Source of the DNA: CAYREX01 sp964423505
GTDB taxonomy: Bacteria > Fermentibacterota > Fermentibacteria > Fermentibacterales > JCC-6
Length of the DNA stretch: 64,000 bases
Direction: 5' to 3'
Assembly: GCA_964423505.1 (NCBI GenBank)
Contig: CAYREX010000004.1
Location: 1 to 64,000, forward strand
In this document: positions 50,345 to 57,947 of the stretch, one piece after another
Layout of the letters: each line of letters opens with the position of its first letter
Position numbering within the stretch: position 1 is the stretch's first letter
Made by a program: the position numbers and the translations under genes
Notes under the pieces: model-generated
Told to the model about the DNA's origin: nothing
Database searches by the model: none
Seen by the model: the letters and a program-made list of their open reading frames with translations, nothing else

Positions 50345-50833
50345 TCACTCCTCTCCTTCCCCTGCGTCCGCCTCCCGGTTCCTCACCACGAGGACCGATG
50401 CGGGTGCGTTCCTGACCACGTAGTCGGCGACGGACCCGACGATCCTTGCCAGAAGGTCTCCCTCCCCGCCGCTCCCCAGGACCACCAGGTCGTAGTCCCC
50501 CGAGGAGCACTCCTCCACGATGGTGTGCCCTATCCGGCCGGTCGCCAGGACCACGGGCACCCCGCGGCTGGAGGGCAGGCTGCGCCTGATGAGCTCGTCC
50601 ACGTTCTCCCGGGCCCGCTCCTCAAGCGTCTGCTGGTAGAGCTCGACGTTGAAGCCGCCGGTGCTGCCCGGAGGTACCTGCGCCGCCATCGGCAGCGGCG
50701 GCACCGGCTGGACAACGTGCATCACCACGAGCCCGGAGCCGGTCATGCCGGCGACGTCTCCCGCCGCCTTCAGGACCGCCTCGCTGCCGCTCTCCAGGTC
50801 GACGGGCACCAGTATCTTTCCTTCTCTCAGCAA
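50345..50833 (-). CDS. Universal stress protein UspA family
   Basis: 162 residues of the Usp fold: ILVPVDLESGSEAVLKAAGD, VVMHVVQP, and the ATP-binding motif G-x2-G-x9-GS (GSGGEGDLLARIVGS) with ASVLVVRN at the end, so the ATP-binding subtype. It lies between the S2P protease and coiled-coil genes in the minus-strand stress operon. Confidence 0.9.
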   Translation of the reverse strand: MLREGKILVPVDLESGSEAVLKAAGDVAGMTGSGLVVMHVVQPVPPLPMAAQVPPGSTGGFNVELYQQTLEERARENVDELIRRSLPSSRGVPVVLATGRIGHTIVEECSSGDYDLVVLGSGGEGDLLARIVGSVADYVVRNAPASVLVVRNREADAGEGEE

Positions 50834-50856
50834 GGTTCACCTCCGCTTTCGTCTCA

Positions 50857-51978
50857 TTATCGTCCCCGGTCGCCGAGGTCTATCTTCATGGAGAGTAGCT
50901 CCAGCATGTCTCTCAGCGAGACCATGCCCACCGGCCGTCCGTCCTCGGCTACTATCAGCCGGCCCGAGCCGCGGCCGCTCATCATCGAGAGCGCCTCCGC
51001 GGCGTCCTCGTCCGGCGCCACGGTGTAGCCGTCGCAGCCCTCCATCACGTCGGAGACCCGGAGCTCGCCCCGCCTCTCCCCGTCGACGTCCTTGACCCGG
51101 TCGACCGACACGCAGCCGACCAGCCTTCCCTCCTCGGTGACCGGATACAGCTTCTTGTAGTAGCGCAGCACGTAGTCGTCGATGAGCTCCTCGACAGTCA
51201 TGCCCGCCCGTACGGTGATGGGGTCCCTGCTCATGAAGCGGCTGACCGGCTCGCCCTCCAGCTCCCTCCGCAGGAGCATCTGGCGGTATGACCCCCTTGC
51301 GGCCCCGGCTATGAACAGCCCTATGAGCCCCCACCAGATGCCGGCGATGAAGCCGCCGGCCAGCAGCGCCAGCATGCCCAGGCCTATGAGGGCGTAGCCG
51401 AAGACCTTGCCCGCGGTGGACGCCGTCTTCGTCGCCCTGCGCAGGTCGCCCTTCCAGGCCCAGAGACCGGCTCTCAGTATCCTGCCCCCATCCAGGGGGA
51501 ACGCAGGCACCAGGTTGAATCCGGCCAGGGCCAGGTTGATGAAGCCCAGGTACCTGACAATGCCGGCCATGAAGGTGGGGACGCCTGCCCCCATGAGCTC
51601 CCTCGCACCCAGGAGAGTGAGCCCGATGACGATGCTGGCGGCGGGACCGGCGACTGCCATCTTCGCCTCCGCACCCGGGCCGGGCGGCTCCGACCTCATA
51701 TGCGCCATACCGCCGAAGACGAAGAGCGTTATGCCGCCGATGGGCATGCCGTAGCGCCTGGCGACCAGCGAGTGGCACAGCTCGTGGAGGACTATGGAGA
51801 CGAGGAGACCCGCGGCGCAGATTATCCCCATGGACCAGTACTGGACCCCGGACATACACGGATAGCGGTTCGGGAAGACCCCGGCCGCCAGGGTCCAGGT
51901 CACCAGGAAGGCGATTATCAGCCAGCTTGCGTCCACCCTGACGCGAAAGCCGGCGAGGTTCAGCGCCCTCCCCCTCAT
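50857..51978 (-). CDS. Site-2-protease (M50) membrane metallopeptidase with CBS pair
   Basis: 373 residues. The zinc motif HELCH is in IVLHELCHSLVARRYGMPIG, and NLVPAFPLDGGRILRAGLW carries the third ligand Asp. About six membrane segments precede two cytoplasmic CBS domains (VSRFMSRDPITVRAGMTV, RVSDVMEGCDGYTVAPDE). Family members cut membrane-bound substrates such as anti-sigma factors; the CBS pair may sense nucleotides. The ATG at 51978 has only a weak ribosome site (GAAGAGC), but the predicted structure begins there. Confidence 0.87.
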   Translation of the reverse strand: MRGRALNLAGFRVRVDASWLIIAFLVTWTLAAGVFPNRYPCMSGVQYWSMGIICAAGLLVSIVLHELCHSLVARRYGMPIGGITLFVFGGMAHMRSEPPGPGAEAKMAVAGPAASIVIGLTLLGARELMGAGVPTFMAGIVRYLGFINLALAGFNLVPAFPLDGGRILRAGLWAWKGDLRRATKTASTAGKVFGYALIGLGMLALLAGGFIAGIWWGLIGLFIAGAARGSYRQMLLRRELEGEPVSRFMSRDPITVRAGMTVEELIDDYVLRYYKKLYPVTEEGRLVGCVSVDRVKDVDGERRGELRVSDVMEGCDGYTVAPDEDAAEALSMMSGRGSGRLIVAEDGRPVGMVSLRDMLELLSMKIDLGDRGR

Positions 51979-52004
51979 GCTCTTCGAAGCCGTTCCCGGG
52001 ATGG

Positions 52005-52274
52005 CTATGCCTCCCCCTTCCGTTCGCCGGGGGCGCCCGCCGTTCCGCCCGGTGCCTCTATTACCGGTGCGTCGGCCCTGGAGACGCTCTCCGGCGGAGT
52101 ACTGAGCATGCCCTCGGAGGAGGGTCTGAGGTCCAGCTCGTCGGCAACCTCCCCGAGCTCCCTCACCAGGGAGTCCATCTCGGCGGCCAGGCTCGCCAGC
52201 CTCCTCTCGATGTCCCTGACCCTGCCCGTGGTGCCGCCGCTTGCCGCTTCCGTATCGGAATCTCCAGATCTCAT
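52005..52274 (-). CDS. Small coiled-coil protein of unknown function
   Basis: 89 residues. A central helix, RDIERRLASLAAEMDSLVRE, is flanked by polar, proline- and glycine-rich ends. No recognised family. The ATG at 52274 is chosen because AGGGAGG lies 6 bases upstream; an earlier in-frame ATG at 52316 has none. It appears to head the minus-strand stress operon. Confidence 0.6.
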   Translation of the reverse strand: MRSGDSDTEAASGGTTGRVRDIERRLASLAAEMDSLVRELGEVADELDLRPSSEGMLSTPPESVSRADAPVIEAPGGTAGAPGERKGEA

Positions 52275-52668
52275 CGTCATCCTCCCTAGAACGCTGACGC
52301 CCCCGTTGGCCGCCATATAGTGAATCCAGTGACTTTTGAACAGAAGTTGTCAACTGTCCTCATAGTATATATAGGATGAGAATTGCCGGAGAACAACCCC
52401 ACTACCACCATATACACGCAGGTACGGGATATGATATATCGTAGAAAGCGACTCGAACCGGACATATGAGTTTCATATAAAGCGATATAGTGCTGAAAAT
52501 ATATTGAATATGTAATTTGTTGATACCTGGTCTCTGGCTTAGTCTTCCGGCGCCCATTGACTATAGCCGTTCTAGTCACTATGAAAGTCGATATAGGGCA
52601 CATGACCTCCGGGCGGGTCTGCCGGGAGGACTTCGATGCTCGCAGTTTATATCGAAAGGAGTGGCGAC
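52275..52668. other. AT-rich divergent intergenic island
   Basis: About 390 bases, very AT-rich in 52320-52540, between the minus-strand stress operon and dodecin. It holds several near-palindromic AT stretches (for example GATATGATATATC at 52428-52440) and a minus-strand TTGACA (52353-52348) lacking a clear -10. The dodecin promoter lies in 52557-52585. No convincing ORF, tRNA or riboswitch fold was seen. Confidence 0.6.
52557..52585 (+). promoter_or_regulatory. Promoter of the dodecin-gap-otsAB operon
   Basis: TTGACT (52557-52562), 17-base spacer, TATGAA (52580-52585), preceded by a long AT-rich stretch that could act as an UP element. The leader to the dodecin ATG is about 75 bases. Confidence 0.6.
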
Positions 52669-52872
52669 ATGCCCGTAGCGAAGGTGGCAGAGATAAGCGC
52701 AACGTCGGAGGAGGGCTTCGAGGACGCCATCAAGAGTGGAGTGCAGCGCGCAGGCAGGACCCTCGACAACATACAGGGCGCATGGATAAAGGAGCTGAAC
52801 GTCGACATCGAGAACGGCAGCGTCTCGCGCTTCAGGGTCGACATGAAGGTGACATTCGTCCTGAACGACTGA
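52669..52872 (+). CDS. Dodecin
   Basis: 67 residues, the standard dodecin length: VAKVAEISATSEEGFEDAIK, GRTLDNIQGAWIKELNVDIE, RFRVDMKVTFVLND. Dodecins are twelve-subunit flavin- or CoA-binding storage proteins. AAGGAG precedes the ATG at 52669, which agrees with the family start; an upstream in-frame ATG adds 11 residues without support. Followed by gapA in the same transcription unit. Confidence 0.93.
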   Translation: MPVAKVAEISATSEEGFEDAIKSGVQRAGRTLDNIQGAWIKELNVDIENGSVSRFRVDMKVTFVLND

Positions 52873-52946
52873 GCGGGAGCGCCTGTCGGAGTCGCATCCA
52901 CGTCCCACGATCGCGCAGAGAAGAGAGCGGAGGGAGAGACCAGCAT

Positions 52947-53948
52947 ATGAAGAGAGTGGCGATAAACGGCCTGGGCCGGATCGGCAGGGCCCTGCTGAAG
53001 ATCATAGTCGACGAGGAGGGCCTGGAGCTGGTCGCGGTCAACGACCTGATGGAGCCGGAGAACATGGCCTACCTTCTCAGGTACGACACGGTCTACGGGA
53101 ACTGGGACAGGGAGGTGGTCCTGGGCGACGGCACCATCTCCATTGACGGAGCCGAATGCAGGCTCCTGCAGAAGCGGGACCCGGCGGCGCTCCCCTGGGG
53201 CGACCTGGGCGTGGACGTGGCGCTGGAGTGCACTGGAGTCTTCAGGACCGGGCCGGAGCTCAGGAAGCACCTCGAGGCCGGAGCGGCAGGTGCCGTGCTC
53301 TCGGCCCCCCCGAAAGGAGGCGACGTGCCCAGCGTGGTCCCCGGCGTCAACCCGGTGGGGGAGGAGATGGATGTACTCTCCTGTGCCAGCTGCACCACCA
53401 ACTGCATAGCCCCGGTGGTTGAGGTCGTCGGAAGGCGGATAGGCGTTGCCAAGGCGGTCATGACCACCATCCACGGCTACACCTCCACCCAGGCCCTGGT
53501 CGACTCCCCGGCGGGGAAGATGAGGCGGGGCCGGGCGGGAGCGATGAACATGGTCCCGACAACCACCGGCGCGGCGAAGGCCACCACCGTGATACTGCCC
53601 CGGCTGGAGGAGAGGTTCGACGGCGTGGCGGTACGGACTCCGGTTCCCTGCGGCTCCATTGCCGACATGACCTTCTCGCTGGAGAGGGCTGTCACGGTCG
53701 AGGAGGTCGGCCGGGTACTGATGGAGGAGGCCGACAGCGACCGCTACAGGGGGATACTCGGCGTCACAGACGAGCCGGTGGTCTCCTGGGACGTCATCGG
53801 CGACTCCAGGGCGTCGCTGGTGGACCTCCCGATGACGAGGGTGGTGGACGGCGACCTCCTGAAGGTCATGAGCTGGTACGACAACGAGTGGGGCTACGCC
53901 GCCCAGATGGTCCGGGCCACCCTTGCCATGGGCGGCGCCACTTCGTAA
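52947..53948 (+). CDS. gapA: Glyceraldehyde-3-phosphate dehydrogenase
   Basis: 333 residues: VAINGLGRIGRALLKI for NAD binding, the catalytic segment LSCASCTTNCIAPVVEV with the active Cys, the partner His in TTIHGYTSTQ, RRGRAGAMNMVPTTTGAAKA and SWYDNEWGYAAQM. It oxidises glyceraldehyde-3-phosphate to 1,3-bisphosphoglycerate in glycolysis, or the reverse. GGAGGGAGAG precedes the ATG. It sits between dodecin and otsAB, linking glycolysis and trehalose synthesis in one operon. Confidence 0.97.
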   Translation: MKRVAINGLGRIGRALLKIIVDEEGLELVAVNDLMEPENMAYLLRYDTVYGNWDREVVLGDGTISIDGAECRLLQKRDPAALPWGDLGVDVALECTGVFRTGPELRKHLEAGAAGAVLSAPPKGGDVPSVVPGVNPVGEEMDVLSCASCTTNCIAPVVEVVGRRIGVAKAVMTTIHGYTSTQALVDSPAGKMRRGRAGAMNMVPTTTGAAKATTVILPRLEERFDGVAVRTPVPCGSIADMTFSLERAVTVEEVGRVLMEEADSDRYRGILGVTDEPVVSWDVIGDSRASLVDLPMTRVVDGDLLKVMSWYDNEWGYAAQMVRATLAMGGATS

Positions 53949-53970
53949 GACTCTGAAGGGTGAGTACCGG

Positions 53971-56157
53971 ATGAGCGGTATCCTGATAGTATCGAACCGC
54001 CTTCCCGTCAGGGTGAGGACCGAAGGCGGGGGGTTCGAACTCGAGCCCTCCGTTGGCGGCCTGGCTACCGGTCTGCGCCCGTTCCACCGCCGCTCCGGCA
54101 GCATGTGGGTCGGTTGGCCGGGGATACCCTCGGAGGAAGCCTCGGGGCTCGAGGGGCTCGGCGCCCGCCTGGAGGTGGAGGGCTGCGTCCCGGTCGACCT
54201 CCCCCGTGAGCTGGTGGACGGCTACTACTACGGCTTCGCCAACAGGACCGTCTGGCCCCTCTTCCACTACTTCCAGCAGTACACCGAGTTCGACGAGTCC
54301 CAATGGGACTCCTACGTCGAGGCCAACGAGCGCTTCGCCGACCGGATAGCCGGGCTGGCCTCGCCGGGACAGAGGGTCTGGATACACGACTACCACCTGA
54401 TGCTCCTGCCCGGCATGCTGAAGGCCAGGATCCCGGACAGCACCATAGGTTTCTTCCTCCATATCCCCTTCCCCTCCTTCGAGCTCTTCAGGCTCCTCCC
54501 GTGGCGGGAGGAGCTTGTCGACGGACTCCTCGGAGCGGACCTGATAGGCTTCCACTCCTACGACTACGCCCGCCACTTCTTCAGCACCGTGCTAAGGCTC
54601 AGCGGATACGAGAGGACCCTGGACACCATCGAGGTGAGCGGCCGCAAGGTGAGCGTGGACGTCTTCCCGATAGCGATCGACTACGAGAGGTTCGCCGGCT
54701 CCCGGACGAACCCGGAGGTCGTCCGGAGCCGGCGGCGGTTCGAGACCGGCCTCGAGGGCCGGAGGATGGTCCTCTCCGTGGACAGGCTGGACTACACGAA
54801 GGGCATACTCCAGAGACTGGAGGCGTTCGAGCGCTTCCTGGAGGAGAACCCCCGGTACCGCTCGGAGGTCTGCCTCGTGCTCCTGGTGGTCCCCTCCAGG
54901 ACCAGCGTTCCCAGGTACGCCGAGCTGAAGCTCGAGCTGGACAGGAGGGTCGGGGAGATAAACAGCCGCTTCGGTGGTGTCGCAGGAGGCCCCGTCTCCT
55001 ACATGTACCGGTCCCTTCCCTTCGAGGAGCTGGCCGCCCTCTACGGCGCCGCAGAGGTGGGGCTGGTCACGCCTGTCCGGGACGGCATGAACCTCGTCGC
55101 GAAGGAGTACGTGGCCTGCCAGGGGGAGGAGAGCGGCGTGCTGGTCCTCAGCGAGATGGCCGGCGCGGTCATGGAGCTCTCGGAGGCCCTGGTGGTAAAC
55201 CCGAACGACACCGGCCGGGTCTCACGGGCCATACTCGAGGCGCTGGAGATGGAGCCGGCCGAGCGGAGGCGCCGGATGGAGCTGATGCAGCGGCGTCTCC
55301 GGAGGTACGACATCAGGCGCTGGGCCGGCGACTTCATGGAGGAGCTGGAGCGGGTGCGCAGGCTCCAGAGCGAGGAGACAGTGAGGACGCTGGGTCCCGA
55401 TGACAGGGAGGAGCTGGTCCGCTCGTTCGAGGGAGAGGGACGCAGGCTGGTCCTGCTGGACATGGACGGCGTGCTGGTCGAGGGGCGATCGAGGCGGGGG
55501 GAGCTGGAGCTGGACCGGGAGCTGGTGGAGCTGGTCCGCGCCCTTCGGCGGAGGCGGGAGACCTATCCGGTCCTCCTGACCGCCAGGGACATGGACGAGG
55601 TGGACGAGATACTCGGCGAGCTGGACGCCGACGTGGCCGCGGAAGACGGCGCCTGGATACACGAGAGGGGGGGGCGCTGGCGGATGCTGGCCCCTGTGCA
55701 GTCGGACTGGAAGGAGAGCATCCGGCCGCTGCTGGAGTTCTACGAGGACCGGACCCCCGGCGCCCACCTGGAGGAGAGGGACTTCTCGCTTACCTGGGAC
55801 TTCTCCAGGGTCGAGCCGGTGCTTGCGGACGTCCGCTCCCGGAAGCTGCTGCAGGAGCTCTACGACATCACCGCCGCCATGGACCTGGAGGTGGTGGAGG
55901 CGGCCAAGGCCCTGGTGGTAAGGAACGCAGGCCTGAACAAGGGCCGGGCGGCGCTGCACTGGCTGGAGAAGACCTGGTGGGACGTCGTCGTGGCGATTGC
56001 CGGAGCCAGCACCGGGGAGGACCTCCTGGCTCGGATGCCCGAGCGGGCGTTCACCCTGCGCGTCGGCGCGGGGCACACTGCAGCCGCGAAGCGCATCGCC
56101 TCTATGCCGGAGGTGAGGGAGCTGCTGCGCGAGCTGGCTGGCGGCGGAGAGGGGTGA
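53971..56157 (+). CDS. Trehalose-6-phosphate synthase/phosphatase fusion (OtsA-OtsB)
   Basis: 728 residues. Residues 1-465 are a GT20 synthase (ILIVSNRLPVRV, WVGWPG, YYYGFANRTVWPLFHYF, WIHDYHLMLLPG, GFFLHIPFPSFELF, VDRLDYTKGI). Residues 485-728 are a HAD phosphatase (LLDMDGVLVEG with Asp497 and Asp499). The cofactor-binding loop late in the phosphatase (AGASTGEDLLARM) is present, though the usual GDDxTDE reads GASTGED, so phosphatase activity is uncertain. It makes trehalose from UDP- or ADP-glucose and glucose-6-phosphate. The ATG at 53971 has GAAGGGTGAG upstream; it is 22 bases after gapA. Confidence 0.93.
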   Translation: MSGILIVSNRLPVRVRTEGGGFELEPSVGGLATGLRPFHRRSGSMWVGWPGIPSEEASGLEGLGARLEVEGCVPVDLPRELVDGYYYGFANRTVWPLFHYFQQYTEFDESQWDSYVEANERFADRIAGLASPGQRVWIHDYHLMLLPGMLKARIPDSTIGFFLHIPFPSFELFRLLPWREELVDGLLGADLIGFHSYDYARHFFSTVLRLSGYERTLDTIEVSGRKVSVDVFPIAIDYERFAGSRTNPEVVRSRRRFETGLEGRRMVLSVDRLDYTKGILQRLEAFERFLEENPRYRSEVCLVLLVVPSRTSVPRYAELKLELDRRVGEINSRFGGVAGGPVSYMYRSLPFEELAALYGAAEVGLVTPVRDGMNLVAKEYVACQGEESGVLVLSEMAGAVMELSEALVVNPNDTGRVSRAILEALEMEPAERRRRMELMQRRLRRYDIRRWAGDFMEELERVRRLQSEETVRTLGPDDREELVRSFEGEGRRLVLLDMDGVLVEGRSRRGELELDRELVELVRALRRRRETYPVLLTARDMDEVDEILGELDADVAAEDGAWIHERGGRWRMLAPVQSDWKESIRPLLEFYEDRTPGAHLEERDFSLTWDFSRVEPVLADVRSRKLLQELYDITAAMDLEVVEAAKALVVRNAGLNKGRAALHWLEKTWWDVVVAIAGASTGEDLLARMPERAFTLRVGAGHTAAAKRIASMPEVRELLRELAGGGEG

Positions 56158-56162
56158 CCCGG

Positions 56163-56179
56163 GCCGGGGACGCCCCGGC
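56163..56179. terminator. Hairpin between convergent otsAB and mscS genes
   Basis: A 7-base inverted repeat, GCCGGGG and CCCCGGC, with loop ACG in the 28-base gap between convergent stops. No U-tract. It could end transcription in both directions. Confidence 0.45.
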
Positions 56180-56185
56180 GCCCAG

Positions 56186-57109
56186 CTACGTCCCGGTCGC
56201 CGTCGACTCCATCCCGGTCTCGTCCCCCACGAGCCTGAGCTCTATCGGCCTGCTGGCCTCGCCGAAGTAGAGGGACTGATGCGGGTACGGTATCTCGATG
56301 CCCCGCTCGTCGAAGGCGTGCTTCAGCCTTCTGAGGAACTCCCTGCCGACCTCCCACTGCTTGATGGGCTGCGTCTTCATCCTGGACTTTATGACCACCG
56401 AGGAGCTCTCGAAGCCGTCGACGCCGAAGACCTCCAGGTCCTCCAGGATGAGCTCGCCGTAGTACTCGTCCCCTCTCATCCCGGCGCCCACCTCCTTCAT
56501 CACGGAGACCACGTCATCGGTGTTCTCCTTGTACGCGACCCCTATCTCGAAGAGGTAGGCGGACCATCCGTGGGTCATGTTGCTGAGGCTGGTTATGCCG
56601 CCGTTGGGGAAGACGTGCACGACCCCGGCCAGGTCCCGGAGCACGACGGTCCTGAAGTTCACCTCTTCGACCAGCCCGCCGGTGCCGTTTATGACCGCCA
56701 CGTCGCCCACCCTTATCTGGTCCTCCAGGAGCATGAAGAGGCCGGATATTATGTCCCGCACCAGGTTCTGGGCACCGAAGCCGACAGCCAGGCCCACGAT
56801 GCCCGCGCTTGCGATTATCGGGCCTATGTCCACCCCGATGTCGCCGAGCACGACGAGGAGGACTATCCCCCAGAAGGCGATGAAGATGCCCTGTCTGGCC
56901 AGCTTCATGATGGTGTCCACCCGCTTGCCGGACTCGGTACCGAACCGTCTGGTCTCCCGCTGGAGGAGGTTCTCCTGGATCCGGGCGAGGCCCTTGCGGA
57001 TGATCACCCTCGCGATGAGGGCCAGGACGAGGATGAGGATTATCCTGCCCAGCCCCGGCAACCACTCCTGCCACCTCGTCTCCGCCAGCAGGCTCTCAAC
57101 GAAACCCAT
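56186..57109 (-). CDS. Second MscS-family mechanosensitive channel
   Basis: 307 residues with the membrane-proximal pore motif SAGIVGLAVGFGAQNLVRDI and the beta-domain region LLEDQIRVGDVAVINGTGG and VVHVFPNGGI. The C-terminal domain ends in EIPYPHQSLYFG, much like the first MscS (EIPFPHLQLF). GGGAGCGGCG precedes the ATG. It lies next to trehalose genes, fitting osmotic adjustment. Confidence 0.92.
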   Translation of the reverse strand: MGFVESLLAETRWQEWLPGLGRIILILVLALIARVIIRKGLARIQENLLQRETRRFGTESGKRVDTIMKLARQGIFIAFWGIVLLVVLGDIGVDIGPIIASAGIVGLAVGFGAQNLVRDIISGLFMLLEDQIRVGDVAVINGTGGLVEEVNFRTVVLRDLAGVVHVFPNGGITSLSNMTHGWSAYLFEIGVAYKENTDDVVSVMKEVGAGMRGDEYYGELILEDLEVFGVDGFESSSVVIKSRMKTQPIKQWEVGREFLRRLKHAFDERGIEIPYPHQSLYFGEASRPIELRLVGDETGMESTATGT

Positions 57110-57179
57110 GCGCCGCTCCCTTCAGATTCCTTCCATGTCTCGCCTCACATTCGAGTCCATCATCTATGAAGGGTGACCC

Positions 57180-57947
57180 ATGGTAAAGGGCGGGAAGGAG
57201 AGATCCCGGCCCGGAGACCTCCGGACCGGCAGCAGGGCATGGCCGGCGGCCGGCCTCCTGCTGCTCATACTGGGAGTCGGTACCGCGGTCTTCGTCTGGG
57301 GAGAGCCGCTGCTCGAGGTCATGGAGCAGAGGGAGCGCCTGCGGAGCTGGATCGAGGGCGCCGGCCCGCTGGCCCCGCTTGTGAGCATCGGCATCACCGC
57401 CCTGCAGGTCCTACTGGCCCCGGTGCCGGGTCACGTGGTCGCACTGGTGACCGGCTTCGTCTTCGGCGTGGTGCGGGGCACGCTCTACAGCATGGCCGGC
57501 CTGGCCCTCGGCTCCGCCGCCGCGATGGCCTTCGGCAGGTGGCTCGGCCGTCCGGCCGTCAGGTTCCTGATAGGCGTCGAGCGAATGGAGGGCCTGGACC
57601 GTCTGGCCGCCAGGCACGGGCCGGTCTTCTTCTTCCTCGTCTTCCTGCTGCCCATGCTGCCCGACGACATCGCCTGCTTCGCCATAGGCATAAGCTCCCT
57701 CTCGATACCGCTGCTCCTCGTCCTCCTCCTGGTCGGCCGCTTCCCGGGGATGCTGGTCAGCAACTGGATAGGTGCCAGAGCCGTGGATATGACCATCCTG
57801 GGATGGGCGCTTCTGCTGACCGGGTCGCTGCTGCTCGGGGCCCTGGTCATCCTGAGGCGGGAGAGGGTCGAGGCGGCCATGCTGCACCTGGCATCGAGGT
57901 TGTCTGGAGGAGGGGACGGGAAGGGGAAGGATGCCGATGACGGCTGA
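57180..57947 (+). CDS. VTT-domain (TVP38/TMEM64-DedA-like) membrane protein
   Basis: 255 residues with about six hydrophobic segments. The VTT signature region is visible: LLAPVPGHVVALVTGFVFGV, LALGSAAAMAFGRWLGRP and LVFLLPMLPDDIACFAIGIS. Family members are thought to be lipid scramblases or transporters; the specific role is unknown. GTGACCC precedes the ATG with no strong ribosome site. It overlaps the P-type ATPase by 17 bases, so the two are probably co-expressed. Confidence 0.82.
   Translation: MVKGGKERSRPGDLRTGSRAWPAAGLLLLILGVGTAVFVWGEPLLEVMEQRERLRSWIEGAGPLAPLVSIGITALQVLLAPVPGHVVALVTGFVFGVVRGTLYSMAGLALGSAAAMAFGRWLGRPAVRFLIGVERMEGLDRLAARHGPVFFFLVFLLPMLPDDIACFAIGISSLSIPLLLVLLLVGRFPGMLVSNWIGARAVDMTILGWALLLTGSLLLGALVILRRERVEAAMLHLASRLSGGGDGKGKDADDG

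Noticed and set aside
52348..52353. Minus-strand promoter for the stress operon at TTGACA
   Set aside because: The -35 is perfect but no acceptable -10 lies 16-18 bases downstream.
52428..52440. Replication origin or DnaA-box cluster in the AT-rich island
   Set aside because: AT-rich palindromes are present, but I found no repeated TTATCCACA-like boxes and no dnaA, dnaN or parAB genes nearby.
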